NCBI GenBank assembly: GCA_026988445.1
Contig: JALSLF010000558.1
Location: forward strand, 1-7,559
Direction of reading: 5' to 3'
Source: Bacteroidales bacterium
GTDB lineage: Bacteria; Bacteroidota; Bacteroidia; Bacteroidales; NBLH01
DNA length: 7,559 nucleotides
Part shown: piece by piece, positions 4,953-7,559 of the stretch
Layout: every line of letters begins with the position of its first letter
How positions within the stretch are numbered: the first letter of the stretch is position 1
Position numbers and translations under genes: made by a program
Notes under the pieces: model-generated
What the model was told of the DNA's origin: nothing
The model's database searches: none
What the model saw: only the letters and a program-made list of their open reading frames with translations

Positions 4953-7259
4953 TCATGTTAATATTTCCAATTTTGCATATTTTAGTAATAATTGTTTTTT
5001 ACCTCCGGTTTCAAATTCAATAGTGGCTTTTGTATTAGGAAAAACACCTTCAACCGCCAAAACTTTACCCGTTCCAAAACGTTGATGATTTACCAAAACG
5101 CCTTCTTTTATTCCGCTAAGATTTTTAGTGCTGTTATTTTTGTTTGGAGCTGTTTTGGTACTATTATCAAGTTTTTTCAGCTTTTGTTTTAATGCTTCTT
5201 TTGTAATTTCCGAGTTTCCCGTAAAGGTAGTTTTATTTTCCTGATTACCAATAGAATTTGTGCGTTTTTTTGAAAAATTACGCATACTCAACATTGCGTC
5301 TTCGGTTTCGATAAATTCAGGGTTAATGTCTCTTATAAAACGACTTGGAACACAATCGGAAAGTTGTCCCCAACGATAGCGTTTTCGCGCAAAAGAGATA
5401 AATAGTTTATTTTCGGCACGTGTAATAGCAACATAAAACAAACGCCGTTCTTCTTCAAGTTCCGAAATATTGCTTGATGAAAATTTTGATGGGAATAAGT
5501 CTTCTTCCAAACCGGCAAGAAATACATTTTTAAATTCCAAGCCTTTTGCCGAATGAATAGTCATAAGATTAACCTTATCTTTATCCTTATTTTTATCCTT
5601 ATCTTCGTTAGTCAGTAAAGAAACATTTTGGATATAATCCACCAAATTAGGCTTTATTCCTTCATCAGACTCGGTACTTGTAAAATCTTTAATTCCGTTT
5701 AAAAGTTCCTGAATATTTTCATACCTACTTATTCCTTCGGGCGTTTTATCATTATGCAATTCTTTTAAAATACCTGATTGAACAGCTATTTGCCTTGCGG
5801 TTTCATATGCTTCGCCGGTATTAATTATCCCGGCAAAATTACTGATAAGGCTCATAAACTCATGAATTTTTTTCACTACGGCACTACTTAATCCGATATT
5901 TACCGAAGCTAACTTAATTGCAGCTTGCCATGCACTCAAATTATTTTCTCTTGCAAAATCAAGCAGTTTATTTAAGCTGGTATTTCCGATTCCCCTTTTC
6001 GGGTAATTTATAATTCGCTTAAAAGCCTCATCATCCAAAGGATTTATTATCAACCGGAAATAAGCAAGTAAGTCTTTAATTTCTTTTCGTTGATAAAAAG
6101 ACAAACCACCATAAATCCGGTAAGGGATATTTTTTTTGCGTAAAGCTTCTTCCAAAATTCGCGATTGAGCATTGGTACGGTAAAGTACTGCAAAATCGCT
6201 ATATTTATCATGTTCGCTATAGCGAATATCACTAATTATATTAGCAATTAAATGTCCTTCTTCGTGATCGGTAAATGCTTCCAGAATTTTTATTTTGTTC
6301 CCGTGTTCTTTTTCCGAAAAAACATTTTTTTGAATTTGATTTCTGTTTTTTTTGATTACACTGTTCGCAGCATTTACAATATTCTTGGTTGAACGATAAT
6401 TTTGTTCCAGTTTGAAGAGTTTAAAACCGGGATAATCTTTTTTGAAATTTAAAATATTTTCAATGCGTGCGCCTCGAAAAGCATAAATGCTTTGTGCATC
6501 ATCGCCCACTACACAAAGGTTTTGATGTGCAAGTGCCAACTTTTTAATAATCAGATATTGCGAAAAATTGGTATCCTGATATTCATCAACCAATATGTAC
6601 TTAAACTTTTCCTGATACTTTTTTAATACATCGGGATGCATATCAAAAAGTATATTGGTTTTTAACAATAAATCGTCAAAATCCATGGCTCCGGCATTTT
6701 TACACCTACGCTCATAAATTTCATAAATACGATATATTTCAGGTTTCCTGCCATGTTTGTCACTTTCTCTGATTTGAAAGTTATTTGCATAGTTTTTGGC
6801 GGTAACCAAATTATTTTTAGCATAAGAAATTCTTCCCAATACTTCATTCGATTTATACACCTGTGGGTCAAGATGCAACTCTTTACAAATAGTTTTAATC
6901 AGGTTTTTAGAATCTTGTGTATCGTATATTGAAAAGTTTGAAGGATAGCCGATATATTTTGCTTCAAAACGTAGTATTTTAGCAAAAAGCGAGTGAAAAG
7001 TTCCCATCCACAGATAAGCCGCCGTTTTTTCGCCTACCATATTGGCAATACGGTCTTTCATTTCACGTGCCGCCTTATTGGTAAATGTTAAAGCCAGAAT
7101 ATTTGCCGGATGTATTCCTAAATTTAGCATATGGGCAATTTTATAGGTCAGCACCCGGGTTTTACCCGAACCTGCACCCGCAATTACAAGTGAAGGTCCT
7201 TCTATTGCCTCAACGGCTAATCTTTGTATCTCGTTTAACTCTTTTAGGTATGAATACAC
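4953..7259 (-). CDS. pcrA: UvrD/PcrA-type superfamily 1A DNA helicase
   Basis: This is a 3'-5' ATP-dependent DNA helicase/translocase of the UvrD/PcrA/Rep group, which serves excision repair, fork rescue and removal of stalled RNA polymerase. All motifs are present in order: Q motif LNEIQ (8-12), Walker A AGAGSGKT (27-34), Ia ALTFTNKAAREM (56-67), Walker B DEYQD (225-229), III VGDDAQSIYAFRGA (251-264), IV LEQNYRS (284-290), V TIHSAKGLEF (567-576) and VI EERRLFYVAITRA (603-615). A low-complexity linker (about 655-715) leads to a C-terminal Tudor-like module at 717-768 (GVLVNHQRFGTGKVLAVEG). In PcrA/UvrD that module binds RNA polymerase, which favours this identity over Rep. The 768-residue length fits. 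An Asp/Lys repeat just before motif V (553-562) is unusual. The start at MYSYLKELN gives the normal short N-terminus before the Q motif. It is the first gene after a good promoter and heads the helicase-DUF4290-murA-TlpA run. Confidence 0.96.
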   Translation of the reverse strand: MYSYLKELNEIQRLAVEAIEGPSLVIAGAGSGKTRVLTYKIAHMLNLGIHPANILALTFTNKAAREMKDRIANMVGEKTAAYLWMGTFHSLFAKILRFEAKYIGYPSNFSIYDTQDSKNLIKTICKELHLDPQVYKSNEVLGRISYAKNNLVTAKNYANNFQIRESDKHGRKPEIYRIYEIYERRCKNAGAMDFDDLLLKTNILFDMHPDVLKKYQEKFKYILVDEYQDTNFSQYLIIKKLALAHQNLCVVGDDAQSIYAFRGARIENILNFKKDYPGFKLFKLEQNYRSTKNIVNAANSVIKKNRNQIQKNVFSEKEHGNKIKILEAFTDHEEGHLIANIISDIRYSEHDKYSDFAVLYRTNAQSRILEEALRKKNIPYRIYGGLSFYQRKEIKDLLAYFRLIINPLDDEAFKRIINYPKRGIGNTSLNKLLDFARENNLSAWQAAIKLASVNIGLSSAVVKKIHEFMSLISNFAGIINTGEAYETARQIAVQSGILKELHNDKTPEGISRYENIQELLNGIKDFTSTESDEGIKPNLVDYIQNVSLLTNEDKDKNKDKDKVNLMTIHSAKGLEFKNVFLAGLEEDLFPSKFSSSNISELEEERRLFYVAITRAENKLFISFARKRYRWGQLSDCVPSRFIRDINPEFIETEDAMLSMRNFSKKRTNSIGNQENKTTFTGNSEITKEALKQKLKKLDNSTKTAPNKNNSTKNLSGIKEGVLVNHQRFGTGKVLAVEGVFPNTKATIEFETGGKKQLLLKYAKLEILT
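5575..5604 (-). repeat. Five-unit hexanucleotide tract inside the helicase gene
   Basis: Five 6-base units (TTATCT, TTATCC, TTATTT, TTATCC, TTATCT on the plus strand) lie in tandem. Read on the minus strand they encode alternating Asp/Asn and Lys, giving DKDKNKDKDK at residues 553-562, immediately before helicase motif V. Because the unit is two codons, copy-number change would alter loop length without a frameshift. Confidence 0.75.
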
Positions 7260-7384
7260 GCTGCGTAATTAATTATTGTGGGTAATCTTATGCCTGTTAA
7301 ATATGCGTCAAATACTTAAATATTAAAGTCCCATACTTAATAGTGATAATACAAACTTAATCAAAAAATATTGTAGATTTTGTG

Positions 7385-7415
7385 CAAAGATAATGGCATA
7401 CATGAAATAGGCAAA
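7385..7415 (-). promoter_or_regulatory. Bacteroidetes-type promoter for the helicase gene
   Basis: On the minus strand TTTG (7415-7412) is followed after 19 nt by TATCTTTG (7392-7385). This matches the primary-sigma consensus of Bacteroidetes (-33 TTTG, about 19 nt, -7 TAnnTTTG). Transcription would start near 7379, leaving a leader of about 120 nt before the ATG at 7259. I see nothing else definable in the rest of the 7260-7526 intergenic stretch, apart from a weak TTTACA/TGTAAA inverted repeat near 7451-7473. Confidence 0.65.
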
Positions 7416-7526
7416 ATAAATTTACTTAATTTAAAGAATAATTTTATTTTTACAGTTGCAAATAGTGTAAATTTATGATTTAAAAAGGTGGTTGAAGGAA
7501 AACGAATCTATAAAATATTTCTAATT

Positions 7527-7559
7527 TTAATCTTTACTTTTGTCTTCTTTCTTATGCAT
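7527..7559 (-). CDS. Possible C-terminal end of a gene lying beyond the right edge
   Basis: One minus-strand frame is open from the window edge to a TAA at 7527-7529 and reads HKKEDKSKD before the stop, with a Met codon exactly at the edge. A charged, lysine-rich tail is plausible for a protein end. Only ten or eleven codons are visible, though, and such a run is easily due to chance in A-rich DNA. No family can be assigned. Confidence 0.25.
   Translation of the reverse strand: MHKKEDKSKD

Noticed and set aside
4882..4956. Longer start for the DUF4290 gene, overlapping the helicase stop as ATGA
   Set aside because: The 4-nt overlap is attractive, but the extra 25 residues do not resemble the family, whose members start at the MEY found at 4881.
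6050..6232. Short minus-strand open frames within the helicase gene (also 5333-5527 and 6662-6871)
   Set aside because: They sit in another frame of a helicase whose motifs cover these positions, and the products show no recognisable features.

Overview
The window looks like chromosomal DNA from a member of the Bacteroidota (Bacteroidetes), probably an anaerobic or facultative lineage. It is AT-rich, and two -7 boxes fit the Bacteroidetes pattern TAnnTTTG. The clearest marker is a DUF4290 protein, a family I know only from this phylum. A tungstate/molybdate importer suggests use of tungsto- or molybdoenzymes, but no such enzyme lies in the window. All recognisable genes are on the minus strand, so the reading order is from high to low coordinates.

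Right to middle (7559 to 2311): after a possible C-terminal tail of an off-window gene and a well-formed Bacteroidetes-type promoter comes a run of four closely spaced genes. They encode a UvrD/PcrA-type DNA helicase, the DUF4290 protein, MurA (first committed step of peptidoglycan synthesis) and an exported TlpA/thioredoxin-fold protein. Gaps are 71, 50 and 11 nt, so they are probably one transcription unit. It ends at a strong rho-independent terminator just after the TlpA-like gene.

Middle to left (2310 to 1): a second unit holds a short ModE-N-type winged-helix regulator, a 164-nt intergenic leader rich in inverted repeats, a lipoprotein substrate-binding protein of the WtpA class and the WtpB-type permease, which runs off the left edge. 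The ATPase (WtpC/ModC) would be expected just outside. The likely logic is oxyanion capture by the lipoprotein, passage through the permease, and control by the ModE-like protein, which has no attached Mop/TOBE metal-binding domain.

Three proteins carry informative substitutions at functional positions. MurA has Asp in place of the fosfomycin-reactive Cys. The TlpA-like protein has lost the first Cys of its CxxC. WtpA appears to have Leu where archaeal homologues have a metal-coordinating Glu. I found no mobile element, CRISPR array, tRNA or rRNA. I see no convincing novel multi-gene system; the least explained parts are the repeat-rich wtp leader with its sensorless regulator, and the conserved protein of unknown function between helicase and MurA.
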